Of a DNA stretch of 64,000 bases, positions 1 through 11,609 are shown piece by piece. The translations under genes and the position numbers were made by a program. The notes under the pieces are model-generated. The model did not search any database, was not told where the DNA came from, and worked only from the letters and a program-made list of their open reading frames with translations. This DNA is from Athripsodes cinereus. Taxonomy: Eukaryota; Arthropoda; Insecta; Trichoptera; Leptoceridae. The DNA lies in the NCBI GenBank assembly GCA_947579605.1, contig OX388307.1, positions 29,675,237-29,739,236 of the forward strand, in the 5' to 3' direction. The stretch's first letter is position 1; every line of letters begins with the position of its first letter.

Positions 1-2411
1 TGCAGAACTATCATTTACATTTGTCACTACATTTGTGTTTCCACCACTTCCTGATACAACATGTGTAGAACCCTCCTCATCTTCCTCTCCGGCTTTCAAG
101 GTTTTGGATTGCTTTCTTTTCCTCCTGGGTCTCCCACCATCACTACTAGACCCATTGGAATCTTCATTGGAACAGTTTGGTGGAGCAACATTATCTTCTT
201 TGTGTGTAGTGCTTTCCTTTATGACAGAATGGGGGATTGGTGGTGTTGGATGTTTGTCCTGCGGTGTAGGGGTAGAGAGGTGCACCAAAGAGACTGAAGG
301 AGGTTCGTCATGAGGTAGGGGAAGGGGTGTGTGTGAGTGTGGAGCAGGTGGTGTGACCCGCTCCATGTTGGCTGTTTCACAGGTGTAGTATGGGGTGACG
401 CCCATCATGTGTGTAATGTTGAGGGAGGAGGAAGAGCCCCTACTGTTGCTGTCCTCTAGAGAGTGAGCACTCACTATCACAGATTGTGGAGAGGGAGTAT
501 GCTGCACTGGTGTAATCACTACACCATCACCTCCACTGTTTAAGCGTTCTAATATTGAGTCAACTTTCTTCACTGGCCTTTTACTGTTTGAAAGGGGGGA
601 TTTTGGACTATTGGACCTCTGATTCATCGAGTTCACCGTGGGACTGGAGGGTTTGATATCCGAGGGTTTCCCTGAATACATCAATGGTTGATGTATTTTT
701 GATATTTCTGAGGAATCTAAGCTATTGATTTTTGTGGCATCTCTTACAGAGAGACTGATGGGTGCGGTAGTTTCGCCATTCTGACTGCCATTTCTCGGTG
801 ATCTAGTCACCGACAAGTCCATTGAACCATGAGTCAATCCTGGTGAATGACGGGAGAATCCCATGTTATCTGAAAAATCACCCATTATGTAAAACATAGA
901 TAAATATAATTAAGTAAATTGTAATAATATTTACTTTGATGTGTGCATACCTCTAATATTATCTCTAGGAGTGCCTCTGGTATCAGAAATCATTTGCTGT
1001 AGATTGAACAGAGGACTAGGAGCACCCTTGTGTACGTCAGGTGGCGGAGGAGTGTGTCTGTAGTGGAGGACTCCAGAGGTCTTCATGCTGTGGGCTACAT
1101 CCGGGGGAGTGGGAGTGTGGCGAAAAGACTTGAGGTCTGGGGGAGTGGGAGTATGTCTGTAAGGTAGAGTAGAGGCTGCCTTGAGGGCTTGGACATCTGG
1201 AGGGGTGGGGGTATGGCGGTAGGGATTGGGAGCTCCTTTTTGGTGCTCAGGAGGAGTAGGAGTGTGCCATGTCAGAGGTGAATGGGACATGGGACGATCC
1301 GAAGACATGTGCGCAACTTGAGGTCGACCCGGAAAGTAATTTGTTAGCTGGAAATCATAAGCCTACGTATTAGTTCACTGAATAAACCTCTACAATGTCT
1401 TATCACATAAATTAAAATAAGCCCACAATATACTATCTGGTTATTGATCACTTGATAAAATCATTATTGAACACAAAGAATTGGTTTCTAATCAACAATA
1501 TTATCATGTCAGTATATAAAATAGCAATATACATGTTTACTAAAATAAATTACATTAAAAAAATGTGTGAGTACAATGGGCATTTAACATTTACTAGGTG
1601 CCTACAATATTATGTATAAAATTATGCACATAATTATAAACAATTACAGTATCAGCTGCATAATCACTACACATATACATAAATACACTTTATAATATCC
1701 TTATAGCATGAGAATTTTATAGGTTTGTGAAGTTTCAAGTAATTTTGAGTACAAAGTATCATACGAAATGTATTTCTTAACTCAAACAGGAAAGGATATA
1801 ACAAAGGTTTATAAACATTCTAAACCTGTGTTGTTTACTTTATTTTGGATTCTGTATACATCATACATTCATAATTACAAACATAATATTAATTACAATC
1901 AAACAATTGGAGGGGGCAGTTGTAAAAAGTATGAAAATCTATTTCAATAACTGATGTACATTACAGACTAGGCAAAACAGTTTTTTTTAGAATTTTCCTT
2001 GTGATATTCCAAAATGCACATACAGACAATAAAAGGCATTGAAATGCTCAATAATTTTGGCATTATTAAATATGGTTAGATTAATTATTGACACAATAAA
2101 TATTATAAGATTAATCATTCTAGTAAATAAAAAAAGTATATGAGAGTGATCATATTACCATCCTGGCATGCACAATGCAAGTGACATTTGTACACAAATG
2201 CAAGCATCCAACAATCACATACCTAGCAGGGTACTATATTTTTGTATAGAAATGGGTTTACAACAATGCACCATGAAAAAAGGGAGAAAAGCGATTTCTT
2301 TGATAAAACTTATCATGACAAAACGCATAATTATTATACCGTCATAGGGTTCCATCCAGGGTTGGGCTGCCCTTGTCTTCCATGAGGATGTTGATGAGGT
2401 CCTCCAGACAT
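1..2411 (-). CDS. Ser/Pro/Thr-rich probable nuclear protein, 5' part of gene, partial
   Basis: I read three coding exons on the minus strand: 2411-2340 (24 codons, starting MSGGPHQHPHGRQ), 1347-951, and 869 to the window edge. All junctions are GT-AG (donor GTATAA below 2340, acceptor TTTCCAG before 1347, donor GTATGC below 951, acceptor TTTTTCAG before 869) and the phases match. The start ATG at 2411 has an in-frame TGA two codons upstream, which supports the start. Exon 2 carries five copies of a [RW]HTP(T/P)PP(D/E) motif. Exon 3 is open without a stop for its full 869 bases and is rich in Ser, Pro, Thr and Asn, with a basic stretch (GGRPRRKRKQSKTLK) near 85-130 that looks like a nuclear localisation signal, followed by an acidic GEEDEG. 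No folded domain is visible. The composition suggests a transcription or chromatin regulator, but I do not recognise the family; the diagnostic domains are probably left of the window. It is divergent from B9D1. Confidence 0.8.
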
Positions 2412-4394
2412 TTTTCAACTTTTTACTAAATCTGACTCCCAGAAACCTCATAAACTGGATGTGTTATACGATCTAACGCAGATTATTGCGACAGAAACAA
2501 CCAGTCGACAGCCGATAGAGAAGCCGGCGATTTCACGAGGATATCCATCCTTCATATAACATCCTCAACGCCAGGCCCAAAACGTACATTCACTTAAAAT
2601 TTTAACAGCACACTTTCATGTATTCATGATTTACAAATAATTCTTAAGAGTAACACACGTATTAAATGCACTAAGAAACATTAATTAGTTTGGGATGTCC
2701 AACAAACGCACACGAAAATTTAATGGATGAGAGAGTGGTCAGTCCGAATCGATGCTGTGATGAGACACGTTTTTGTAAATAAATACAAAATATTTACACA
2801 TTAAATATAGTTTTCTGTTTACATTACACATGAGACAATTCACGTTTTTCGGTTGTTTAATTGAAAGACACGATATAATGTTTAAAAACACAAATAATTT
2901 CAGTTTCCGAGAGTCAGCGAGAAACAGCAGGCCGATTTTCCATAATGGTGGCTTTAGTACAACAGCGCCATCTACTGGCAACTCTACGAGCTAATATGAC
3001 CGTCGGTATAGTAGTAAAATAATAAATATGATGAACATTATTATTTAAATAACATAAATAATAATAATAATATATTATGTATTATTATCATTATTTTAAT
3101 TCATTTTAATTCATCATCACTATTAAACACTATAAAATACGTGTTTAAACGTAAATAAGTGTAAACCATAGAGAATCATAACATTATAATAATAAAATTA
3201 ACTTCGCCTTTGGGATCACAGGCCAAATAAATAAGCCTCCTCTGTTTGATTTTCCTCTTATCTTGATACATAGGGACGGTGTATTGTGAAAGAGGGATTT
3301 CCGGGCCTTTGTAACCTTTGAGGACGAAATAGAGCTGCCTGTTTAATAATTATTATGCTATGTTGTGTATAGCATTCAATCAGCCGCCAGAAGTTTAAAA
3401 TATGCTCGCGGCTCGCGTAGTAGAAAATATTGAATTTTAAACCACAAAGAATGTAATATTTCCACTGCATTCTCAAAATACTTGCAAGCAGATCCATACG
3501 CTTAGAAAGGCATCCACCAATATACTGGAAAAGATTGGCGTGGTTAGATCTATCATCTCAAATCGACTTTCTGAGGACATTCCTAAAAACTAATCAATAA
3601 CGTTCGGGAGCAAAGATGATATTATTGTGGCCGCCATCAAATTATTATACTTTAAGGAGCAAGTTGAAGTCATCATTTTTCCAACAGTTTCCCGCGCCCT
3701 TGAGATGGATGCTTTACCATCCGATAACATACGTAAATTTCCATCCAACCCAGTGTTGCCAAGTCTATGTATTTTTATTTTTTATGTAGATCTACGTACT
3801 TTTAGTTCCATTTATTGGTAATCTATGAACTTTTGTTCGGAATCTACAAACATTTCGTTTTTGTTAAAAATATACGAATTTTAATTCTCGAATGTATCAC
3901 TTTTGAAAAGTATTCTTTAACAAGAATATTTTTCCTCCGTCATCGCTAGTGATCACTAGCGATGAAACGCCTGTTCACACCTGTTCATCTTGGAGGATCA
4001 TCCAGAGTGATCACTGGAAAGTGAACAAATGTGAACGCCCCTCAACAAATCCGAGGAGATCGTTAAATTTTTAAATTCCCGTACTTTTTTGAAAATTTGG
4101 TGACGGGAGGTTGAAATTTGGGTGCTACGAAAAACATTTTTTTTTAGATAAGGGTTTCAACCTACTTTTTTGTCAACTACGTTTTTAAAATCCGAGCTGG
4201 CATCACTATTTCAACTATAGACAAACACAAACTGTCAAATGTTTGACAGTTGTGGGTTTTGTTTTGCGTTTGGCTGCCTGTGATTTGAATAAAAAAGTGA
4301 AAGTTTGGTCGTGTTGTTTACTTGAGATAACTGTTTATTTTGATTATATTAGATTTTTTCTTAATAATATTGTTTATTGAAATATGTAATTGAT
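2412..4394. other. Divergent intergenic region between the Ser/Pro-rich gene and B9D1
   Basis: This 2-kb interval separates two genes transcribed away from each other, so it should hold both promoters. The part next to the left gene (about 2415-2590) is less AT-rich than its surroundings and probably includes its 5' UTR. An inverted motif AACTGTCAAATGTTTGACAGTT (two 11-base halves, imperfect) lies near 4228-4250 upstream of B9D1. I looked for a full RFX X-box (the usual switch of ciliary genes) and did not see a convincing one. Short open frames here have no recognisable product. Confidence 0.45.
3931..4040. repeat. Dispersed palindromic repeat, copy 1
   Basis: The block contains a 26-base perfect palindrome (TCATCGCTAGTGA and its complement, 3940-3965) and a second short palindrome CCAGTGATCACTGG. 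The same block recurs at 9941-10050 with a few substitutions. It lies about 350 bases upstream of the B9D1 start. The edges have no clear target duplication, so its class is unknown. Confidence 0.7.
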
Positions 4395-7151
4395 ATGTCA
4401 GACGGAGATGAAAGTCATTTTTTAATAAGCTTTAGCGGTCAAATACTTTGTGCAAAGTTCGAAGGAGGTAGTGAAGATGATGAATTTTATTTAAGATATG
4501 ATATAGTTAGTGGACCAGAATGGGAGGTCATTGGAGGTATCGAGGGTGGCCTTACACAGACAGCGAAGCGTGGATCATATATGGATGATATTGTGTTTAA
4601 TATGCCAGTTGAAATATCTTACAAAACAAGGAGTCCTTTCGGATGTATGTAATTTCATTTATTTTGTTCTTAATTAAATTTTTGATATTTGTAAAGGATA
4701 AGGACTTATCAGCGTTTTCTGCAAGTTGTAAATTTGATTAATTTACAATAAAATAAAATGTGTATGTTTTCCAGGGCCTCAGTTGGTTTTATCTGTTTAT
4801 GGAATAAACTCATGGGGTGCAGAAACTATAAGAGGTTATGGTAGAGTGAATCTTCCAACTACAGCTGGAGAACGTCATGATCTAGTTCACTTATTTGTTC
4901 CAAGGCCTGCTACTAAATTTTCTGAAGTTCTCTCATGGTTTACTGGACGAAAACCTGAGCTGGTAAATCCTAGAATATTGGCTGATGGGAAAAATAACTA
5001 CCGTAAGTAAATTATGTCGACATATTTTACACTTCCATACCTAAAATTTTGGGGCAGTATAATGTATGTCGCAATCTTTTGTTTTTGTGTGTCACAATCA
5101 TAGTAGGTATTACTTACTTCCTTGTTTTTATTATAACACTGTGTAGTATGTCTTGCATTCTGTTTACACATGAGTAACTTTGTGTTAATGATTGCAAAGT
5201 AGTTATATTCATCTGTTATTGTTGTTGGCTAAGCTTTACATATTTTTAATTTACAATATAATGTTTGGTATTGTTTTCTTATTTGGTTTATTATATAAAT
5301 TATTAGCTTATAAACCCACTAACTCCGGCTGTCAAAATAAAGAGATAAAAAAATTCTGCAAATCCACAAATTATTAAATGACATAATGTTCTTGTTATTT
5401 ACATAAAACTTAATCCCAATCTTTTGTAAAATCTTGAAGCATTAAACCCCAAATACCCAATCTATATTTTCTCTGAGGTCAATTGGCCATATTGTATCGT
5501 TCAAAACATGCTTTTGGAGTTTGACACCCAATATGCCTATATATATGTCCAGAATAAAACTGGAAGACAGATACCTATGCAAAAAAATCATAAACAACTC
5601 CTCCCATTATCTTCTTCTTCTCTATGTGTCTTGTCGGGTCCCCCCGACGTTGACAACCACTTGGGAGAAACCCCTCCTGTTCCGGACAGCACGAAACAGC
5701 TCCTCCACACCTCTCATCCCGGTCCACTCCTGAATGTTCTGGAGCCAGGAAATCCGCCTTCTTCCAACCCCTCTACGGCCCTCAATCTTCCCTTCTATGA
5801 TTAGTTTTAGGATGGCATATTTTTCTCCTCTCATTATGTGACCAAAATATGAAGTTTTACGGAGCTTGATTGTTGTGAACAATCAAGCCTCCCATTATAA
5901 ATACACCAAATAAATTATTAGCTTATAAACCCACTAACTCCGGCTGTCAAAATAAAGAGATAAAAAAAATCTGCAAATCCACGAATTATTAAATGACATA
6001 ATGTTCTTGTTATTTACATAAAACTTAATCCCAATCTTTTGTAAAATCTTGAAGCATTAAACCCCAAATAACCAATCTATATTTTCTCTGGGGTCAATAG
6101 GGAACATGCATGTGTGAGGAATATGAATAAATGTTATCAATTCATATTAATAAATATACGCTGATCACGAATATCCTAATAAGAAACCATAAAATAAAAC
6201 TTTTCATTCATTATATTCATTTTAAATATCCATATTTTCTGTTATTGAATTAGTCCAGTGTGACGTCGCTAGGCGCTATTTTGTATTGCCACACATTTCA
6301 CTCTTAGTACTGTTTGTAGCGCCTGATATTGTCAAACACTGCTCCGCCACGAGTGAACCTTTTTGCGGCGAAGTGCGAAAATTGCTTTTTTAAATGGTGA
6401 TAAAAACCTTAAAAATGCACATTTAGAAATATAAAAAGCACCATAATTTTTCTAATTTTCTGTACTATTTTTTGGGTTGAAATTTTTTTTTTGTGAAAGT
6501 TCCCCATTGGCCATATTGTATCGTTCAAAACATGCCTTTTGGAGTTTGACACCCAATATGCCTATATATATGTCCAGAATAAAACTGGAAGACAGATACG
6601 TACGCAAAAAAATCATAAACAACTCCTCCCATTATAAATACACCAGTTTGACACCTGATGCACATATATTTACGAAAAAAAGTAAATAACTAGTTGGTAC
6701 TTATGTAGGGATAAATTTTGTACAAGTCCAAATTGGTCGTGATATATTTCTAGTTGATGGTACATAAAATATTCTCTCTTTATGTTCTCAAAACAAACCT
6801 TAAAGAATGAAGAAGAACATACTTCACTATCATCGTCACTTACACTTTCATATTGTATGCATTCACACTAGTGATCATGGTGCCTGCAAGAGCCCCGAAA
6901 CGTCAAGTATCTTCAAGATGACATGGCATACCTTTAAGCCCATCGCCAGTAGAAAATTGACATGAAAACTTTCAATTAACAATAAATAAAAAAATATTTT
7001 TCGTTTGTGTTCATATTACATTGAAATTTGATTGATTGTATTGTTATTTACAGTGCTGTGTACCAAATCATATGGATGTGTCGATACAAAGTTCAGACTG
7101 ATCTCCAAAGGACTAAATGCAGCTGGATATGACAATTCTGCTTCCAAATGA
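4395..7151 (+). CDS. B9D1: B9 domain-containing protein 1 (ciliary transition zone, MKS complex)
   Basis: Exons 4395-4644, 4775-5002 and 7054-7151 join in phase to 191 residues plus TGA; human B9D1 is about 204. Donors are GTATGT and GTAAGT, acceptors TTTTCCAG and TTATTTACAG. The protein is essentially one B9 (C2-like) domain. Recognisable B9D1 features are GPEWEVIGGIEGGLTQTA near residues 36-53, the junction PFGWPQLVLSVYG across intron 1, GAETIRGYGRVNLP, SWFTGRKPEL, and the closing LISKGLNAAGYD. I start at 4395 (MSDGDESHF) because no earlier in-frame ATG precedes the conserved region. In other animals B9D1 works with B9D2 and MKS1 at the ciliary transition zone. In insects ciliated cells are mainly sensory neurons and sperm, so expression there is expected by inference. 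Intron 2 is enlarged to 2 kb by repeats. A possible poly(A) signal AATAAA is at 7312. No defect is visible. Confidence 0.95.
5298..5609. repeat. Intron repeat blocks A1 (5298-5483) and B1 (5484-5609)
   Basis: Block A begins AAATTATTAGCTTATAAACC and is nearly identical to block A2 at 5912-6098. Block B begins TGGCCATATTGTATCG and is nearly identical to B2 at 6509-6645. The order in B9D1 intron 2 is A1-B1-(LINE)-A2-spacer-B2, so one A-B module was duplicated or inserted twice. No coding potential beyond short spurious frames. Confidence 0.85.
5611..5887 (-). mobile_element. RTE-like LINE 3' fragment with 11-bp target duplication
   Basis: The minus strand encodes the C-terminal tail of a non-LTR retrotransposon protein: LRKTSYFGHIMRG, then EGKIEGRRGVGRR, SWLQNIQEWTG and VEELFRAV, ending NVGGTRQDT. 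Closely related tails occur at 49548, 51655 and 62994. The insert ends in a (GAA)n tail on its own strand. It is flanked by CCTCCCATTAT at 5600-5610 and 5888-5898, as expected for target-primed reverse transcription. It is heavily 5'-truncated and interrupts intron block B1. The RTE clade is my reading of the motif pattern. Confidence 0.9.
5912..6098. repeat. Intron repeat block A2
   Basis: Second copy of block A (see 5298-5483), about 187 bases with only a few differences. It is joined directly to the far side of the LINE-interrupted block B1. The downstream stretch 6099-6508 is unrelated and somewhat less AT-rich around 6240-6400. Confidence 0.85.
6509..6645. repeat. Intron repeat block B2, uninterrupted
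   Basis: This is the intact counterpart of block B1. It runs straight through CTCCCATTATAAATACACCA, which shows the empty site into which the LINE at 5611-5887 inserted. Confidence 0.85.
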
Positions 7152-7319
7152 AACTAAGATACATATAAAGATTGATTTTGGTATCGCTAACATGAGATGT
7201 AAAGATATTTTCTCCACATATGTTACTTATGAAACATACAAAGAACTGTGAGTTTCAAAAATCTGAAAATGTATTGTGGATTATGCCAATTGAAATTAGA
7301 AAAGAAAAGATAATAAATT

Positions 7320-9940
7320 GTTTGAAACGTAAAAGAGAGTTAACAGTTTTAATAAGAAACTAAAGTTGGTGATAAATTCTCTGAGTTATTGGTATAATTT
7401 TATAGTCAAGGTTCAAGTCTTGGAAACTGAAATGTATGTGTGAAATATTACACAATTTTTTTTTATTAAATAGTATGATTTCTTTCTCGAAGGAGGTATT
7501 TTAAGTAGATTTCACAGATAATTAAAAAATCTTTTGCTTAATAAAATTATTTAATTGGAACAAGATTGACTTTAAAATGGTGGATGCGGTAATATGTACT
7601 TTTTTATATTGATGTAATTTTGCACCAAAATTTTAAATTTATATAGTTTTCATACGTAACCCTTTCCATGATTTTTATTATTATTTATCATGTCGAACTT
7701 GTATTTTGTGATTATTGTAATTTTAATATCAAATGCACAAACTCCATATTATTATATATTGTTTTATGAGATTATAATATGCAGATACGCAATGTAATAT
7801 AATATGATAAGGATTTAATAATATATGTTATCTGATAAGAATGATTGTAATTTGTCAATGTCATTAATCATTATTAATTATTGTGAAAGTGTTTAATTAC
7901 CACAGAAGATTACACCTGTAAGTGACAAGTTTATTTGTAATTGAAAATGTGTTCACACCGAATGGAGCTTAAAGCAAAGTGATGTCAGATGATTTGTCTC
8001 CGTTGCTATTTGTTGCATTTATTGTTCGACTGTTTCAAGAGTGCCGGTGAAAGGGACAGCTTTAACGTTGCTTCTATAACTGTGAATGTTTTTCTTATAT
8101 CTGTACTCTGGAGCGAAATTCAATAGATGCCATTTTTCAGTATGGCCGTTCAAAGTTTATTCAACAAAATTATATTTGCTTCTCACATTTTAGTCAAAAC
8201 GAAATTACTCTCAAAAATTATTATGAATGTTTGCTATTTATCATACCTCACACTTTTGTGAAAACATTTCACAATATTGCATTAACACGGCCTTGTTTCG
8301 CTTTAACAAAAACTAGACATATTTTTTTTATATTACAAAATAAAACCCATTTTCATGACAGATGAATATATAATCAAAAAGAGCATAACAAGGACTACAA
8401 TACTATATTTATTAGTCACTTTGGCTGTTTTGGTAGTTTTGCTTTCACGTACAGATATATAAATCCTTATTTGGGGCGCTGTTACCATTGCTCAAGAGAA
8501 GTTTTCTTTACAAATCATGGTACAATTCATAATATTTTATTAGGAAACAATTGGAATGAATGCTTATTAAAATTTTTGTTTGACTTGATAGGTGAAACAT
8601 GTCGTTAGTGTAAACAGTCTAGTTTATCTTATTAAGGATGGAAATAACTTTTGATATTTGGAAAGTTTCAGAAGTTTTGTCGTGTTCAATTTTTTTTTAT
8701 AATAAACTGTCGATTGTGCTTCGTAATTAGAAAATATAATTGCAGAATATATATTTTTTATTGATTTAAGAATCGTGCAATGTATTAATTTAACGAATCT
8801 AATAAGTTTAAAATATTTTTCTAGATTTGTCTGTCAATGTTTTACGTCTGTGTTTTAGTTGGTAATCTTTGGCAATATTTTCTCTATATGTTGTAATGTT
8901 TTTCTTTCTTTTAAGCATTGTATTGTGACTGCAATTCATATTCATATTTTTAATACCAAAATGTTTTATCAACCAAATTCATCTGCCTTCTCAGAACTGC
9001 ATTTATTTGACAGTACAATATCAAAGTTCAAAAATTAAATATATATTTTTCAAAATATTTTTGTTGCATTCAATCTTTAACTTGTATAAGAAAGGTTTTG
9101 ATAATTGGGGCAGTCTTTCCAAAAACTTGGAACTGAATTTAATTTTGATATAAATCTTCTTTTTATTGTCGAAGAAGATGGCTAACTATTATGTATTGTT
9201 TTGTAGTTTTAAGAAATATAATACATAATGTGTCAAATGTAACCAATTGAATTTACTTTATCAATTTATATAATTATCTGTAAAATAATTTCCAGCATAG
9301 AAGTCAGTTAGAACTATTTGTAAATAGAATAGTCAATATTTTAGTCTTAGATTGCTGCTTATTAAGTAAATATAATTTGCTTCCAGATGTCTTATAATAA
9401 TAAGCTTACCTCGAATGAACGCTAGTCAGAACAGTGATATTATAGGAATATTTTTAAAATACTCTCCAACTATCATTCATCAGATATTATTCATTCCAAA
9501 TCATCAAACATGTGAAAGCAACACACATTAACAACATACATATCGTCCGTCTTCTGACTAACTGTCGTATCTGACATTTTTGGCGAAATCAAGTTATGAT
9601 CACCAATGTGTACTTATATGTGCCCTGCATGTTCTTACTGAAGATCACACTTGTAACTGTTACCGTTATCCTGGAATAGCCTTTTACTGCCATGTCAACA
9701 CTCTCAGTCATGTTGTATGTAGTTTAACATATTTTCGTACAAAAATAATTAAACAAATTCAAAAATGAAAAATAACACATAAAATAAATTAATATAGCTC
9801 TCGACTGCATAATAATTTTGTACATGATTCTGACATTCAATACAAATTCATAGAGAATAAAATAAATAATAAGATAAAACTTGTTTATGGTCGTTTCAGT
9901 GAAAGGACCTTTCATTAAAGTTATGACGAGTGGTAATCTC
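7320..9940. other. AT-rich intergenic stretch, nothing recognised
   Basis: Downstream of the B9D1 poly(A) signal I see no open frame with a recognisable product, no tandem array and no clear terminal repeats. It may contain old, unrecognisable repeats. Confidence 0.5.
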
Positions 9941-10050
9941 TTTCCTCCGTCATCGCTAGTGATCACTATTGATGAAACGCCCGTTCACACCTATTCATCT
10001 TGGAGGATCATCCAGAGTGATCACTGAAAGTGAACAAATGTGAACGACCC
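9941..10050. repeat. Dispersed palindromic repeat, copy 2
   Basis: Same block as 3931-4040, beginning TTTCCTCCGTCATCGCTAGT in both. The central palindrome is slightly decayed here (CACTATTGATGA instead of CACTAGCGATGA). The order of CCTCCGTC, the palindrome, TTCACACC, TGGAGGATCATCC and GTGAACAAATGTGAACG is conserved. Confidence 0.7.
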
Positions 10051-10214
10051 TTTTTGGAGTCTGGCCTCCGAAACAATGGATATTCTTATTTTATCATGAA
10101 CAGTGGATTTCCAGTTGTTTTTAGCATTTAATTTTTCCAGATCTCAGTTGATGTTATCTAATAATATTTGAAATAATATAATTCATAATTAAAAGTATTT
10201 ATCCTGATTCCGAT

Positions 10215-10325
10215 TTATTTGCCATCAACCCTGAATGTCTTAACTTTTTACAGCTCACATGTTTATTGCATGCCCCTGATCAGCTGGCTACCCTACTTGT
10301 GGGATATGCTGTGATGGTAATAAAT
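10215..10325 (+). repeat. Dispersed repeat family R1 (CATGTTTATTACATGCAGC core)
   Basis: R1 copies share, in order, a CCTGAATGTCTT segment, CATGTTTATTACATGCAGC, then GCTGGCTACCC-ACTTGTGGGATATGC-GTGATGG. I count copies or pieces near 10.2, 22.9, 26.9, 30.2, 37.0, 41.9, 42.9, 46.1, 51.5, 57.0, 60.2 and 63.6 kb in both orientations. The length is about 100-200 bases. It is probably a SINE-like or non-autonomous element; its class is not resolved from sequence. Confidence 0.75.
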
Positions 10326-10639
10326 ATGGTTCTGCAATGGAGTTATCTGATTGGTTTTGTCATCTCTTATCTCTTTTGTGCTGCTTTTTCTTGGATATTT
10401 TGTGAAAACTCGAATATTATGAGAAATTTTTTAAATTGCTCTCAGAAATTCAATATACTATGGAATTTCTAAGATACCTTCCACATAACGAATCAGGTAG
10501 AAAATATCATTCAACAAATCAATTTTTTGATCTTGATAAATGCACACAAGAAGTTTCATGTATAATATTAATTATTATTATTATTATTTATCGTGTCGAA
10601 ACCCAGAGAAAAAACCCATCAAACTGATCTCCAGTACTG

Positions 10640-10830
10640 CGCAAAACGCACAGCAGGTGGAGATGCGTCAAAAATATCCTCCATAATGCAAGTGACAGGG
10701 CACAATGGACACTCTAACAAGTGTGGCATAGTCTGTGCTGCACCACAGTCACATGCTCCGGATTCGTCCTGTAGGAAACCTGTAGGTTCGCTTATTTGCG
10801 GATCCTCCGCCCACCTACCTACTTATTAAT
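10640..10830 (-). mobile_element. LINE C-terminal fragment (CDCG...HLLECP motif)
   Basis: On the minus strand the translation reads SGACDCGAAQTMPHLLECP followed by LCP and a hydrophobic stretch. This matches the Cys/His-type C-terminal tail of insect non-LTR retrotransposon ORF2 proteins (C-D-C-G-A...T..H-L...C-P). Only a fragment remains. A related, more decayed piece is at 25385-25560. Confidence 0.7.
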
Positions 10831-10892
10831 TAATAATGATTCAGATACTAAAATCATTCAGGTTGTAACATGTTATTTTATGTTAAAATTGA

Positions 10893-10980
10893 CGTTTGGC
10901 GTGACGTGGAGATAATAATGCTCTTACCTTTGAATGATAAGATCCCAGGTTCGATTCCTGGCCTTAGAGATTTTATAGAA
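10893..10980 (+). mobile_element. tRNA-derived SINE head
   Basis: A pol III promoter can be read: an A-box-like TGGCGTGACGTGG at 10897-10909 and a perfect B box GGTTCGATTCC at 10948-10958, enclosed in a 5-bp T-arm stem (CCAGG/CCTGG). The acceptor and anticodon arms do not fold as a functional tRNA, so I call it a SINE head rather than a tRNA gene. Confidence 0.65.
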
Positions 10981-11065
10981 AGAAAGTCCTTACTAATCTC
11001 TCATTTAACAAAGCAAGAATATTGTAAAAAGTGGTAATGTTCACAGTGAATTGGTATATACAGAT

Positions 11066-11609
11066 TAGTGATGTAACGAATGTGTGATTTTGGATATTCG
11101 TGAATGCGAATGCGAATATTAGTTGGCAGTCCGGGTTAGTTGGAAGACATCGCATCTTAGTGATAAACTCGCCCTCTGTACATTGAATTGTATAACTGAT
11201 ATTTATATGACACTGTTTTATTTTGTAATATTGTGACAAATGTACAGTGAAGAATAAAATAAATAAATAAATAAATATTTGTTGCCAACATTTGTGAATG
11301 CGAATAGCGAATATTGACTTGCTTAAATTTCTACAATTGCTCAAACATTGAAATTTCTACCCCCCCGTCGCCGAATTTTCAAAATGCTATAGGTATTTAA
11401 AATATTTCAAAACTCCTCGCTTTTCTTAAAGAATATTTTCTTGCAGTACCTTTTTCTACAATGTACCAGGTAAGTATCTGGTACTTTTACAGAATATCCG
11501 ATACTTTATTACCAAAATAATATTCACAAAACATTCGCATATTTTTTGCGAATGCGAATACTTTGAAATCTGCGAATATTCACGAATACGAATATTCGTT
11601 ACATCATTA
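11066..11609. mobile_element. hAT-type MITE, TAGTGATGTAACGAAT family, copy 1
   Basis: The terminal inverted repeats are TAGTGATGTAACGAAT at the left and ATTCGTTACATCATTA at the right. The flanks ATACAGAT (11058-11065) and ATGCAGAT (11610-11617) form an 8-bp target duplication with one mismatch, as expected for hAT. Subterminal parts are dense in ATTCG(C/T) repeats. A related copy lies at 29639-29988. This copy appears to carry an inserted R2-type retroelement tail (11140-11276). Confidence 0.85.
11140..11276 (+). repeat. R2 repeat: retroelement 3' tail with (AAAT)n end
   Basis: R2 copies share GTTAGTTGGAAGA, AACTCGCCCTCTGTACATTG, a variable AT-rich part, then ATGTACAGT(A/G)AAGAATAAATAAATA. 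I find them near 11.2, 16.1, 26.2, 38.8, 39.3, 42.1, 42.7, 42.9, 55.5 and 58.8 kb. The adenine-rich tail and variable 5' truncation indicate retrotransposition; the copy at 38816 shows this with a clear target duplication. Confidence 0.75.

Noticed and set aside
35..313. Plus-strand frames at the left edge
   Set aside because: They are antisense to the long open exon of the minus-strand Ser/Pro-rich gene, whose splice sites and phases are consistent.
4377..4394. Upstream TTG as the B9D1 start
   Set aside because: A non-ATG start is not expected in an insect nuclear gene; the ATG at 4395 fits the start of the B9 domain.
10893..10980. Functional tRNA gene
   Set aside because: Good A and B boxes and T arm, but no acceptor stem and no proper anticodon loop.
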